Part shown: piece by piece, positions 1 through 6,212 of the stretch
How positions within the stretch are numbered: position 1 is the stretch's first letter
How the letters are laid out: each line of letters starts with the position of its first letter
Source of the DNA: an uncultured Corynebacterium sp.
Lineage (GTDB): Bacteria > Actinomycetota > Actinomycetes > Mycobacteriales > Mycobacteriaceae
Length of the DNA: 8,243 nt
Direction: 5' to 3'
Assembly (NCBI RefSeq): GCF_902489365.1
Contig: NZ_CABTZR010000089.1
Span: 1-8,243, forward strand
The notes under the pieces: model-generated
Databases searched by the model: none
What the model saw: only the letters and a program-made list of their open reading frames with translations
Told to the model about the DNA's origin: nothing
Translations under genes and position numbers: made by a program

Positions 1-1944
1 GGCTGTAGGTGAGGGGTCAGACCCGGCGAGTGTGCCCTCCTCCTCCAAAGCTCGCGCCAGGAGTTGTTTTTTTTTCAAGCAGAAGACGGCATACGAAGCC
101 AAGAAACCAGCCTTCTGTGCCTCGAAAGCAGAGGAGAAGTTGCGCGCCGAGGCGATGAAATCAAAGGCCTTCTGGTGGTAGTCTTCAACGCCGGACGCCT
201 TGAGGCGCTCCAGCGAGGAGATGGTGCCGGTCCAGCCGGGGTAGAGGCCCACGGTGCGCTCCGGGAAGCCGAGGCGAGTATCGGCGTGGGCCACGATGCG
301 GTCGCAGGCCAGAGCGGTTTCGAAGCCGCCGCCCAAGGCTACGCCGCGCACAGCCGCCACCACGGGGACCGGGGCGAACTTGAGCGCACGCAGGGTCTTG
401 GAACCATCCGCAATCAATGATTCGACGCGCGAAGCAGAACCCGATTCACCCGCAGCCGCAATGGAAGAAAGGTCCGCTCCCGCGCTGAAGACCGGCTTGT
501 CGTTGCCGATGACCAGCGCGACGAGATTCGCCGAGGACACAGCGTCGAGGGCGGCGCGGATAACTTCAAGGGCAGGGGTAGGCAAGGAATTCATCGGCGT
601 ATGCAGGTCGATGATGCCGATGCGCCCAGCCGACGTGGACACCGCGTGGACCGCGCCCGCCTCCAGAGACACGATGGTCTCAGTATCAAGAGAAGACAGC
701 GTTACGACACCCTCGCGCGGCGCGAGCTCCTGGCGCGAACCGGTCGAGGAGAGTACGGAGCCCTCGCCATAAAAGCCACCCGCCTGAGCAGCGGCGGAGA
801 CCAAGGAAGGAACCTCGGAGCCGTAGGCGGAGGCGACCCAGTCGATACCGATGGCGTCGGCAAGCGCGAAGATGCCCTTCTTCCAACCGAAGCCCAAAGT
901 GAGACCCTCGTCGATGAGGCCCACATGGTCCGCGACGGAGGGTGCTACCTCGCAGCAGTAGGCCAGCGTGTCGAGGAAGACCGCGCGGGCGAAGCGGCCG
1001 CCTGGGGAGGCGGTGTCCATGACCTCGCGGGGATCCTTGAGGCCCATGACGGGATCGGACAACGTTGAGCGGGGCACATACGCGTAAGCAGCATTGATGA
1101 CCTCGTTACGACCGCGGTAGAAGCCACCCTCACCGGTGCGGCCGGTCAGACCGCGAGAAACGAGACCTTCGATAAAGGAGTCATCGCCAAGCGGAACGTC
1201 AAGAAGTGGATCGCCTGCCGGCAGGGCAGTCTCCAAAGACGTCCAAATCGGTTTGACCAGCTGGAGACCGATGTAATCGAGCAGCCCGAAAATACCGGTG
1301 CGGGGGATGCCGAAGGCGCGGCCGAAGGCAGCGTCGGCAAGCTCGTAGCTCACGCCGAACTCGCGGGCGCGGGCCACGCCGGCGGCCATCCAGTAGCAGC
1401 CCACGCGGTTGGCAATGAAGCCCGGCGTATCGCGGCATTCGAGCGCAATCTTGCCCAGTGTCTGCTCGATGGTCGTGCGCAGAGCAGCCTCCGTCGGGCC
1501 AGACGCGATGAGCTCTACCAGGCGCATGACCTTCGGCGGGTTGAAGAAGTGAGTGATGGCGAACTTATCGCGGCGGGGCTCCGGCACGCCCTCGAGGAGC
1601 GAAGCCAGCGGCAGGGTAGAGGTGTTGGAGCTCAGGATGGCATCCGCGGACAGGTGTGGCTCAATGGCCTGGTAGAGCGAATGCTTGGCACCGAGGTCCT
1701 CGAAGATGGCCTCGATGATCCACTCGCGGTCCTCCAGCAGGGCGTAGTCATCGCTGGCGCGCACGCGCTCGGCAAACTCCGGCAGGTGGAAGCCCTTGCG
1801 CTTGAGCTGGATATCGACGCCGCGCTGGGCGCCCTCCACATTCTGGTCCAGCAGCACGACGTCCATGCCCGCGGACGCACACAGCGCCGCAATGCCAGAA
1901 CCCATAGAACCTGCGCCGATGACGGCTACCTTGGTGATGCTCAT
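1..1944 (-). CDS. Bifunctional 3-hydroxyacyl-CoA dehydrogenase / enoyl-CoA hydratase, 3' end cut by window and disrupted by adapter sequence
   Basis: This beta-oxidation enzyme hydrates trans-2-enoyl-CoA and then oxidises 3-hydroxyacyl-CoA with NAD+, in the cytoplasm. The frame is open for 648 codons and leaves the window at base 1. Residues 1 to about 400 are the dehydrogenase: GAGSMG at 10-15 with acidic D33 for NAD, SNTS at 106-109, ITHFFNPP with catalytic H132, E144, and N179 in ANR. Residues from about 440 are a crotonase domain with oxyanion-hole AGADL (488-492) and both catalytic glutamates, E542 in GGGFE and E562 in FPER. The dehydrogenase-first order is that of B. subtilis FadN, opposite to E. 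coli FadB. The ATG directly abuts the thiolase stop codon, with GGAG eight bases upstream inside the thiolase gene, suggesting coupled translation. Residues 617-626 are encoded by Illumina adapter and are not real. Relatives usually run to roughly 700-800 residues, so about 100 more lie outside. Confidence 0.9.
   Translation of the reverse strand, partial: MSITKVAVIGAGSMGSGIAALCASAGMDVVLLDQNVEGAQRGVDIQLKRKGFHLPEFAERVRASDDYALLEDREWIIEAIFEDLGAKHSLYQAIEPHLSADAILSSNTSTLPLASLLEGVPEPRRDKFAITHFFNPPKVMRLVELIASGPTEAALRTTIEQTLGKIALECRDTPGFIANRVGCYWMAAGVARAREFGVSYELADAAFGRAFGIPRTGIFGLLDYIGLQLVKPIWTSLETALPAGDPLLDVPLGDDSFIEGLVSRGLTGRTGEGGFYRGRNEVINAAYAYVPRSTLSDPVMGLKDPREVMDTASPGGRFARAVFLDTLAYCCEVAPSVADHVGLIDEGLTLGFGWKKGIFALADAIGIDWVASAYGSEVPSLVSAAAQAGGFYGEGSVLSSTGSRQELAPREGVVTLSSLDTETIVSLEAGAVHAVSTSAGRIGIIDLHTPMNSLPTPALEVIRAALDAVSSANLVALVIGNDKPVFSAGADLSSIAAAGESGSASRVESLIADGSKTLRALKFAPVPVVAAVRGVALGGGFETALACDRIVAHADTRLGFPERTVGLYPGWTGTISSLERLKASGVEDYHQKAFDFIASARNFSSAFEAQKAGFLASYAVFCLKKKQLLARALEEEGTLAGSDPSPTA
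67..96. other. Illumina P7 adapter with oligo-T tail: assembly contamination
   Basis: Nine T (67-75) are followed by 21 bases (76-96) that begin CAAGCAGAAG and end GGCATACGA, identical to the Illumina P7 sequence. P7 grafting oligonucleotides carry an oligo-T tail at exactly this side. On the minus strand it reads as the 3' adapter beginning TCGTATGCCG followed by A9, the usual look of reads that run off the end of a short insert. The match stops at 96, where genomic sequence resumes. The 30 bases start on a codon boundary of the overlapping gene and add ten false residues (617-626) without a stop. A 21-base exact match plus the T tail is not credible as natural sequence. Confidence 0.97.
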
Positions 1945-3105
1945 TTACTTCGCTCCATTCTCAATAATCATGGCGATTCCCTGACCACCGCCGATGCACA
2001 TGGTGACCAGGCCATAGCGCTTGCCTTCGCGGCGCAGCGCATAAGCCAGCTTGGTCAGGAGGATGATGCCCGTGGCGCCGACCGGGTGGCCGTGGGCAAC
2101 GGCACCGCCGTAGACATTCGTCTTCGCCGGGTCGAAGCCCAGCTGGTCCTGCACGGCGATGGCCTGGGCGGCGAAGGCCTCGTTGGACTCGATGAGGTCG
2201 ATATCCTCCAAGCTCAAACCGGCCTTCTCTAGCGCCTTCGGGACGGCGGCGATGGGGCCGATACCCATGCGCGTCGGGTCTACGCCCGCGATGGACCAGG
2301 ACACAATTTTGGCCAGCGGGTTAAGGCCGCGCTTGGTCACCTCCTCCGCGGTGGCTAGCACGGCGGCCGCGGCACCATCGTTGATGCCGGAGGCGTTACC
2401 GGCTGTGACGGTGCCGTCCTTGACAAAGACCGGCTTGAGCTTTGCCAGCTTCTCGACGTTCGTCTCCCGCACCCCCTCATCAAAGTCGAACTCGCCGACC
2501 GGGACGATCTCCTCGGCATGCGCGCCTTCCGCGCGGGCCTTGGCGGCGCGCTCCTGGGACGCTGCGGCGAACTCGTCCTGGCGCTCACGGGAAATGTTGT
2601 TATCCGCAGCAACGTTTTCCGCGGTCACGCCCATGTGGCCGGTGCCGAAGGGGCACGACAGTGCGCCGGTGAGCCAGTCGTACAGCTTGCCGTCGCCCAT
2701 GCGCTTGCCAAAGCGCGCGCCTTCGACGGAATACGGCGCGTTGCTCATCGATTCCACACCGACGGCAAGGGCCAAGGAGCCGTCGCCAGACTGCAGGAGC
2801 TGTGCTGCGCTGATGACGGCCTGGACGCCGGAGCCGCAGAGGCGGTTCACGCCCATCGCGGTGGAGGAGTCCGGCATGCCGACGTTCTTGGCAATGGCGC
2901 GTGAGAGGTAGAGGTCCTTCGGCACGACGGGCATGACGTTGGAGGCCACGGCGGTATCGAGGTCTGCACCAGTTAGCCCCGAACGGTCAATAGCTTCTTC
3001 GGCGGCCAGTGAACCGAGCTCGGTGAGGGAAAGGTGGGCGAGGCTTCCTCCAAATTTGCCAATGGGCAGGCGTGCAGCTCCTGCGAGGTAGATGTCCTGG
3101 GACAT
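1945..3105 (-). CDS. fadA: Acetyl-CoA C-acyltransferase (BktB-like beta-ketothiolase)
   Basis: This 386-residue thiolase cleaves 3-ketoacyl-CoA with CoA to give acetyl-CoA and a shortened acyl-CoA, the last step of the beta-oxidation spiral; the reverse condensation is also possible. The nucleophile C90 lies in NRLCGSG. The other active-site residues are N308 in NEAFAAQ (308-314), H340 in GHP, and C370 in CIGGGQG. Length and residue spacing fit biosynthetic and degradative thiolases (usually 390-400). Stretches such as MGVTAENVA, TVTAGNASG and TRMGIGP recall BktB-type broad-specificity ketothiolases. The usual ALGHP is AHGHP here (H338), a conspicuous but not disabling change. The ATG at 3105 is supported by GGAGG at 3111-3115, five bases upstream. 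The gene is first in an operon with the hydratase/dehydrogenase gene, which starts immediately after its TAA. Exact chain-length preference cannot be read from the sequence. Confidence 0.93.
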   Translation of the reverse strand: MSQDIYLAGAARLPIGKFGGSLAHLSLTELGSLAAEEAIDRSGLTGADLDTAVASNVMPVVPKDLYLSRAIAKNVGMPDSSTAMGVNRLCGSGVQAVISAAQLLQSGDGSLALAVGVESMSNAPYSVEGARFGKRMGDGKLYDWLTGALSCPFGTGHMGVTAENVAADNNISRERQDEFAAASQERAAKARAEGAHAEEIVPVGEFDFDEGVRETNVEKLAKLKPVFVKDGTVTAGNASGINDGAAAAVLATAEEVTKRGLNPLAKIVSWSIAGVDPTRMGIGPIAAVPKALEKAGLSLEDIDLIESNEAFAAQAIAVQDQLGFDPAKTNVYGGAVAHGHPVGATGIILLTKLAYALRREGKRYGLVTMCIGGGQGIAMIIENGAK

Positions 3106-3121
3106 GGGTTCCTCCGTAGAT

Positions 3122-3143
3122 TTAACGAATCATGATTAGTTAA
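3122..3143. promoter_or_regulatory. Near-perfect 22-bp palindrome, candidate repressor operator of the beta-oxidation operon
   Basis: The arms TTAAC-n-AATCA and TGATT-n-GTTAA pair at 10 of 11 positions; only bases 3127 and 3138 fail. The centre is the perfect octamer ATCATGAT. It begins about seven bases downstream of the -10 box of the thiolase promoter, so it covers roughly +1 to +22 of the predicted transcript, where a bound dimer would block initiation or early elongation. Size and symmetry suit a TetR- or MarR-type dimer. No matching regulator gene is in the window, so the protein is unknown. That the site is an operator is inferred from position and symmetry. Confidence 0.6.
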
Positions 3144-3149
3144 CTCGGT

Positions 3150-3178
3150 ATCCTAGGTCACTTTTCTGCCGCGTGCAA
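3150..3178 (-). promoter_or_regulatory. Promoter of the thiolase / hydratase-dehydrogenase operon
   Basis: On the minus strand TTGCAC (3173-3178) is followed by a 17-bp spacer and TAGGAT (3150-3155), close to a housekeeping sigma-factor promoter and to the corynebacterial TANNNT -10 pattern. Transcription should start near 3143, giving a leader of about 38 bases that contains the palindrome and the GGAGG ribosome site. No other -35/-10 pair this good was seen on the minus strand of the divergent region. Confidence 0.6.
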
Positions 3179-3250
3179 CGGAGCTTCACTGGACAGTGTG
3201 TGAGGGGCCGAAGATTTGCCGTGGGTGTAACGTGCGCCACCCCCGCGCTG

Positions 3251-3279
3251 TTTACAGATTGTTCAACAACCCCTATGCT
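3251..3279 (+). promoter_or_regulatory. Promoter of the ycsG-ycsI operon
   Basis: TTTACA (3251-3256), a 17-bp spacer and TATGCT (3274-3279) form a good housekeeping-type promoter. Transcription should start near 3286, leaving a leader of about 39 bases before the ATG at 3325. The spacer contains the 11-bp dyad TTGTT-C-AACAA (3259-3269), a possible regulator site. The two divergent -35 boxes are about 72 bp apart, so a protein bound between them could affect both operons. Confidence 0.55.
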
Positions 3280-3324
3280 TTCACCAACGTTTAATGCGAC
3301 CTTCGTCACGAAAGGTGCCCAACA

Positions 3325-4578
3325 ATGAGCTTGGAACCCACCAACCCCTCCGCTTCCCAGGAAGCCGCCCAGAACGCGCCGCAAGAAGCGCAGGCCCCCA
3401 AGGGCATCGGCGCCATGGCCGGCGCCATGTTCCTCATGGCCACCTCCGCCATCGGCCCGGGCTTCTTGACCCAAACCTCCGTCTTCACCGTGCAGATGGG
3501 CGCAGCCTTCGCCTTCGCCATTGCGCTGTCGATCATCGTCGACATCGCTATCCAGCTCAACGTGTGGCGCGTGCTTGCTATCTCCGGCATGCGTGCCAAC
3601 GAGCTGGGTAATACCGTTCTGCCTGGTCTCGGATGGTTCCTCGCCATTCTCGTCTTCATCGGCGGTGTGGTCTTTAACATCGGTAACATCGCTGGCTCTG
3701 GCTTGGGTCTTAACGCCCTGCTGGGCATCGATGCCCGCATCGGCGGCCTTATCGCCTCCGCCATCGCCATCTTCATCTTCTTGTCCAAGCGAGCCGGCGT
3801 CGCGCTCGACCGCATCGTCGCCGCGCTGGGCGCCATCATGATTCTGCTCATGCTCTACGTGGCGATTGTTTCCCAGCCGCCGGTGGGTGAGGCGCTGAAG
3901 AACACCGTCATGCCAGAAAGCGTTGACTTCTTCGTCATCACCACCCTCATTGGTGGCACCGTGGGTGGCTACATCACCTTCGCCGGTGCGCACCGCCTCA
4001 TTGACTCCGGACTGTCCGGCCCGGAAAACGTCAACGCGATTACCAAGACCTCTGTCCTCGGCATCATCGTCACCGGCATCATGCGCGTGCTGCTCTTCCT
4101 CGCGGTCCTCGGCGTTGTGTCGACCGGCGTTGCGCTCTCTGAAGACAACACGGCTGCCGATGCCTTCCGTCACGCAGCCGGCGAATTTGGTCTCCGCGCC
4201 TTCGGCGTCGTCCTCTTCGCTGCCGGCCTGTCCTCCGTTATCGGTGCCTCCTACACCTCGATCACCTTTGTGACCACCCAGAAGGTCAGCCCGCGCACCC
4301 GCAATTTCCTCACCGTAGGCTTCATCGTGGTCTGCGCTATTCTCTTCGGCATTCTTAATTCCGCGCCGCAGAAACTCCTCATCTTCGCTGGCGCCTTCAA
4401 CGGCATCATCCTGCCCATCGCTTTCGCCATGGTCATGTGGGTCGCGTTCAAGCGCCAGGACCTTACCCACGGTGTCAAGCAGCCGATGTGGCTGCTTATC
4501 GCCGGCGTGCTAGCGCTCGCGTTGGAAATCTTCATTGGCGTTAAATCCATCTCGGGAATCGTTAACCTATGGGCATGA
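3325..4578 (+). CDS. ycsG: YcsG-type NRAMP-fold membrane transporter
   Basis: This 417-residue inner-membrane protein has a polar N-terminal tail of about 26 residues and roughly eleven hydrophobic segments, and belongs to the NRAMP superfamily. It resembles B. subtilis YcsG, which sits in the 5-oxoprolinase (pxp/kip) cluster. The first membrane segment reads SAIGPGFLTQ (41-50) where metal-transporting NRAMPs have DPGN. The sixth reads TVGGYITFAG (212-221) where they have MPH. The Asp, Asn and Met ligands of the metal site are therefore absent. The substrate is not established; with its neighbours in view, an organic solute such as 5-oxoproline or an amino acid is as plausible as a cation. 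An AAAGG ribosome site (3311-3315) lies nine bases before the ATG. The 3' end overlaps the next gene, so the two are cotranscribed and probably translationally coupled. Confidence 0.88.
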   Translation: MSLEPTNPSASQEAAQNAPQEAQAPKGIGAMAGAMFLMATSAIGPGFLTQTSVFTVQMGAAFAFAIALSIIVDIAIQLNVWRVLAISGMRANELGNTVLPGLGWFLAILVFIGGVVFNIGNIAGSGLGLNALLGIDARIGGLIASAIAIFIFLSKRAGVALDRIVAALGAIMILLMLYVAIVSQPPVGEALKNTVMPESVDFFVITTLIGGTVGGYITFAGAHRLIDSGLSGPENVNAITKTSVLGIIVTGIMRVLLFLAVLGVVSTGVALSEDNTAADAFRHAAGEFGLRAFGVVLFAAGLSSVIGASYTSITFVTTQKVSPRTRNFLTVGFIVVCAILFGILNSAPQKLLIFAGAFNGIILPIAFAMVMWVAFKRQDLTHGVKQPMWLLIAGVLALALEIFIGVKSISGIVNLWA

Positions 4579-5348
4579 TGCAGACTCCCGCAGAAGTGCG
4601 CGCCTTTGCCCGCGCACACGACATGACCACCACGGCGGGCCACGCCCGCGGCTTCATGCAAGCCAACCTCATTGCGCTGCCGCGCGAGTATGCCTTCGAC
4701 TTCCTCCTCTTTGCGCAGCGGAATCCCAAGCCGTGCCCCATCGTCGGCGTGCTGGAGGCCGGGCAGTTCACCTCCGAGCTCATCCCGGGCGGAGACATAC
4801 GCACCGACATCCCGGCCTACAACATCTACGAGGACGGCAAGCTCACGCAGACGCTTGGCGACGCTTCCCCGTTCTACTCCGACGACATCGTCTCCTTCCT
4901 CATTGGTTGTTCCTTCACCTTTGAGAATGCGCTTGTGGAAAACGGTATTTCCGTCGCTCACATCGACCAGGGCCGCAACGTGCCGATGTATCGCACGACG
5001 ATTCCTTGCGCCCCGGCGGGAGTCTTTTCGGGGCCGATGGTGGTCTCCATGCGTCCCATTCCCGCGAACCAGGTTTCCGATGCCGTCCGCATTACCTCTC
5101 GCTACCCAGGCGTCCATGGCGCCCCGGTTCACGTGGGTGACCCAGCCGCCATCGGCATCGAGGACCTATCGCAGCCCGATTTCGGCGAAGCCGTCGACAT
5201 TCCTGAGGGCACAATCCCGGTCTTCTGGGCGTGCGGCGTGACCCCGCAGGCCATCGTGATGAACTCGCGGCCCAGCCTGGCCATCACGCATGCCCCGGGC
5301 AAGATGTTGGTCACCGACATCCCGGACCGCGATTTCCTCATTCCCTGA
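4569..5348 (+). CDS. ycsI: YcsI family (DUF1445) putative hydro-lyase
   Basis: This 259-residue soluble protein matches the DUF1445/YcsI family throughout: GCSFTFENAL (113-122), NVPMY (137-141), GPMVVSMRP (155-163), YPGVHGAPVHVGDP (179-192) and FWACGVTPQ (219-227). Length agrees with B. subtilis YcsI. The family is usually labelled putative hydro-lyase. A DUF1445 domain also occurs in the vertebrate D-glutamate cyclase, which forms 5-oxo-D-proline, so a role in glutamate/5-oxoproline chemistry is likely but unproven. There is no signal peptide or membrane segment. ATG codons at 4569, 4575 and 4578 are all possible starts. The first lies 11 bases after GGGA (4554-4557). The second makes the ATGA overlap with the transporter stop that is typical of coupled genes. 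All overlap the end of the transporter gene, so one transcript is nearly certain. Confidence 0.9.
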   Translation: MGMMQTPAEVRAFARAHDMTTTAGHARGFMQANLIALPREYAFDFLLFAQRNPKPCPIVGVLEAGQFTSELIPGGDIRTDIPAYNIYEDGKLTQTLGDASPFYSDDIVSFLIGCSFTFENALVENGISVAHIDQGRNVPMYRTTIPCAPAGVFSGPMVVSMRPIPANQVSDAVRITSRYPGVHGAPVHVGDPAAIGIEDLSQPDFGEAVDIPEGTIPVFWACGVTPQAIVMNSRPSLAITHAPGKMLVTDIPDRDFLIP

Positions 5349-5394
5349 GGCCCAGTTCGGTGGCGTTTTCCTCTAGCTCTCATGACGCCGATAC

Positions 5395-5520
5395 ATGGTT
5401 TCACTCATATGGTTCTGGTCAGAAGGTTTGTTTGGGGGCAAACAAACCTTCTTTGAGCGCATATATGGTTCACTTGGGGGTAAACGAACCTTTTGACCCG
5501 AACCATCTCACTAGAACCAT
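5395..5520. repeat. Nested inverted-repeat cluster with five ATGGTTY half-sites
   Basis: ATGGTT(C/T) occurs at 5395, 5409 and 5465 in plus orientation and as GAACCAT at 5500-5506 and 5514-5520 in reverse. Bases 5409-5419 pair with 5510-5520 (11 pairs, one G-T). Inside this outer stem lie two hairpins: 5421-5452, and a weaker one closed by 5465-5471 with 5500-5506. Bases 5429-5438 and 5471-5480 share the TTGGGGG apex, and the 24-mers starting at 5425 and 5467 agree at 19 of 24 positions, so the second looks like a decayed copy of the first. The whole could fold as a three-way junction. It may be an intergenic palindromic repeat, a tandem terminator, or a small mobile-element remnant. Confidence 0.65.
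5421..5452. terminator. Perfect 14-bp hairpin, probable bidirectional terminator
   Basis: AGAAGGTTTGTTTG (5421-5434), a GGGG loop, and its exact complement (5439-5452) make a perfect 14-bp stem 72 bp past the hydro-lyase stop. It lies between two convergent operons, where a two-way terminator is expected. The plus side is followed by TTGAGC and the minus side by GACC, so there is no real U-tract. Actinobacterial terminators often lack one, but this leaves room for another role as a repeat element or protein site. Confidence 0.6.
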
Positions 5521-5590
5521 GTGGGCCGAGCAGTTTCGCGCGGGTGGAACCGGCTTACAGGAGCGCAGGCGCAGCTGGAGGACTCGGAAA

Positions 5591-6190
5591 CTAGAGGACT
5601 CGGAGAATCGAGTCCATCGCGCGCATCAAGTCCGCACGGCAGGCATCGGCGGCGGCCTCACGCTCGCCTTGCGCGATGAGGTGGGCCAAGTCGATGTTGG
5701 CCTGCACGTGGTTATCGTGAATCTGCGGGTAGCGCTCCAGCGTCAACAAGAAGGTCAGGCGCATCCGCGCGAGCAAATGCGACATTGAGCGATCCAGCGT
5801 AGGCGAACCCAACCCCGCGACGAGCTGCCGGTGAAAGCGCTGGTTGATGAGGGGGCGGGGAGCGTCGACAAGCACGGCGGATTCGGTCAGCCGCACCAAC
5901 TCGCCCGGGTCCTCAAAGGCGGCGTAGCGCGCAGCGGCCGGCTCGATGGCGGCGCGCGCCAAATAAAGATCGCGCACGAAGTCGGCATCCGGGGTGGCAA
6001 TGAAGACGCCCCTGTGCGGGATGCGCTCGACGATTCGCTCGGAAGCGAGCATAGCGAAGGACTCCCGCAGCGTGTTACGGGAGCATTCGAAGCGCTCGGC
6101 CGCGCGGACCTCGCTGAGCTGCTGTCCGGGCATGTATTCGCCCTCGGAGATGGCGGCGCGGAGCGCGGAGGCGACGGAATCTGCAAGCAT
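5591..6190 (-). CDS. GntR family transcriptional regulator, FCD domain
   Basis: This 199-residue DNA-binding regulator is of the FadR/FCD branch of GntR. Residues 1-65 are the winged helix: the PG turn at 21-22, recognition helix SRNTLRE (37-43) and the wing RIPHRGVFI (56-64). Residues from about 70 form the helical FCD effector domain, with DLYLARAAIEP (74-84), NQRFH (116-120) and NHVQANIDL (160-168). FCD proteins usually bind a metal through D, H, H and H. Here these positions appear to be N116, H120, H161 and D187, so two ligands are changed and metal binding may be weak or altered. The gene is last in the minus-strand operon, 22 bp after the carboxylase gene, so it probably controls that operon and perhaps the convergent ycsG-ycsI unit. 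ATG 6190 is the only in-frame start after the carboxylase stop; its ribosome site (GGCGGG) is poor. Confidence 0.92.
   Translation of the reverse strand: MLADSVASALRAAISEGEYMPGQQLSEVRAAERFECSRNTLRESFAMLASERIVERIPHRGVFIATPDADFVRDLYLARAAIEPAAARYAAFEDPGELVRLTESAVLVDAPRPLINQRFHRQLVAGLGSPTLDRSMSHLLARMRLTFLLTLERYPQIHDNHVQANIDLAHLIAQGEREAAADACRADLMRAMDSILRVL
5596..5615 (-). repeat. Small hairpin at the 3' end of the GntR gene, flanked by an 11-bp direct repeat
   Basis: GGACTCG and CGAGTCC pair over a six-base loop (5596-5615), covering the last codons of the regulator. The 11-mer GAGGACTCGGA occurs at 5594-5604 and again at 5578-5588, just past the stop codon. On the minus strand the hairpin is followed by TCTAGTTTCC, a weak T-tract. 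It may help end the operon transcript, but the signal is modest. Confidence 0.35.
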
Positions 6191-6212
6191 GCGACTTACA
6201 GTAGCCCGCCGG

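Larger units (their letters stand above)
5349..5590. other. Intergenic region between convergent operons, with hairpin cluster
   Basis: These 242 bp separate the plus-strand hydro-lyase stop from the minus-strand GntR stop. No open frame here resembles a protein. The left and central part is dominated by inverted and direct repeats (5395-5520), described separately. The right part (5521-5590) is GC-rich, with only one copy of an 11-bp direct repeat at 5578-5588. Confidence 0.8.

Noticed and set aside
64..420. A plus-strand open frame starting in the T run, translated as MFFFQAEDGI and onward
   Set aside because: Its start is made of adapter sequence and the rest is antisense to the crotonase domain.
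2159..2911. A 250-codon plus-strand open frame opposite the thiolase gene
   Set aside because: Ser/Ala/Pro-rich translation with no motif; the opposite strand encodes a complete thiolase with all catalytic residues.
3187..3198. Dyad CACTG-GA-CAGTG between the divergent promoters
   Set aside because: Short, and not matched to any operator I recognise; it could be an activator site but the sequence alone does not support a call.
3300..3315. Possible hairpin masking the ribosome site of the transporter gene
   Set aside because: The arms pair only with a bulge and would leave a loop of three bases or fewer, so the fold is doubtful.
3136..4470. A 444-codon open frame on the minus strand opposite the transporter gene
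   Set aside because: Its product is a biased Asp/Glu/Gly/His-rich string with no domain, it lies wholly antisense to a clear membrane protein gene, and long antisense frames are common in high-GC DNA.
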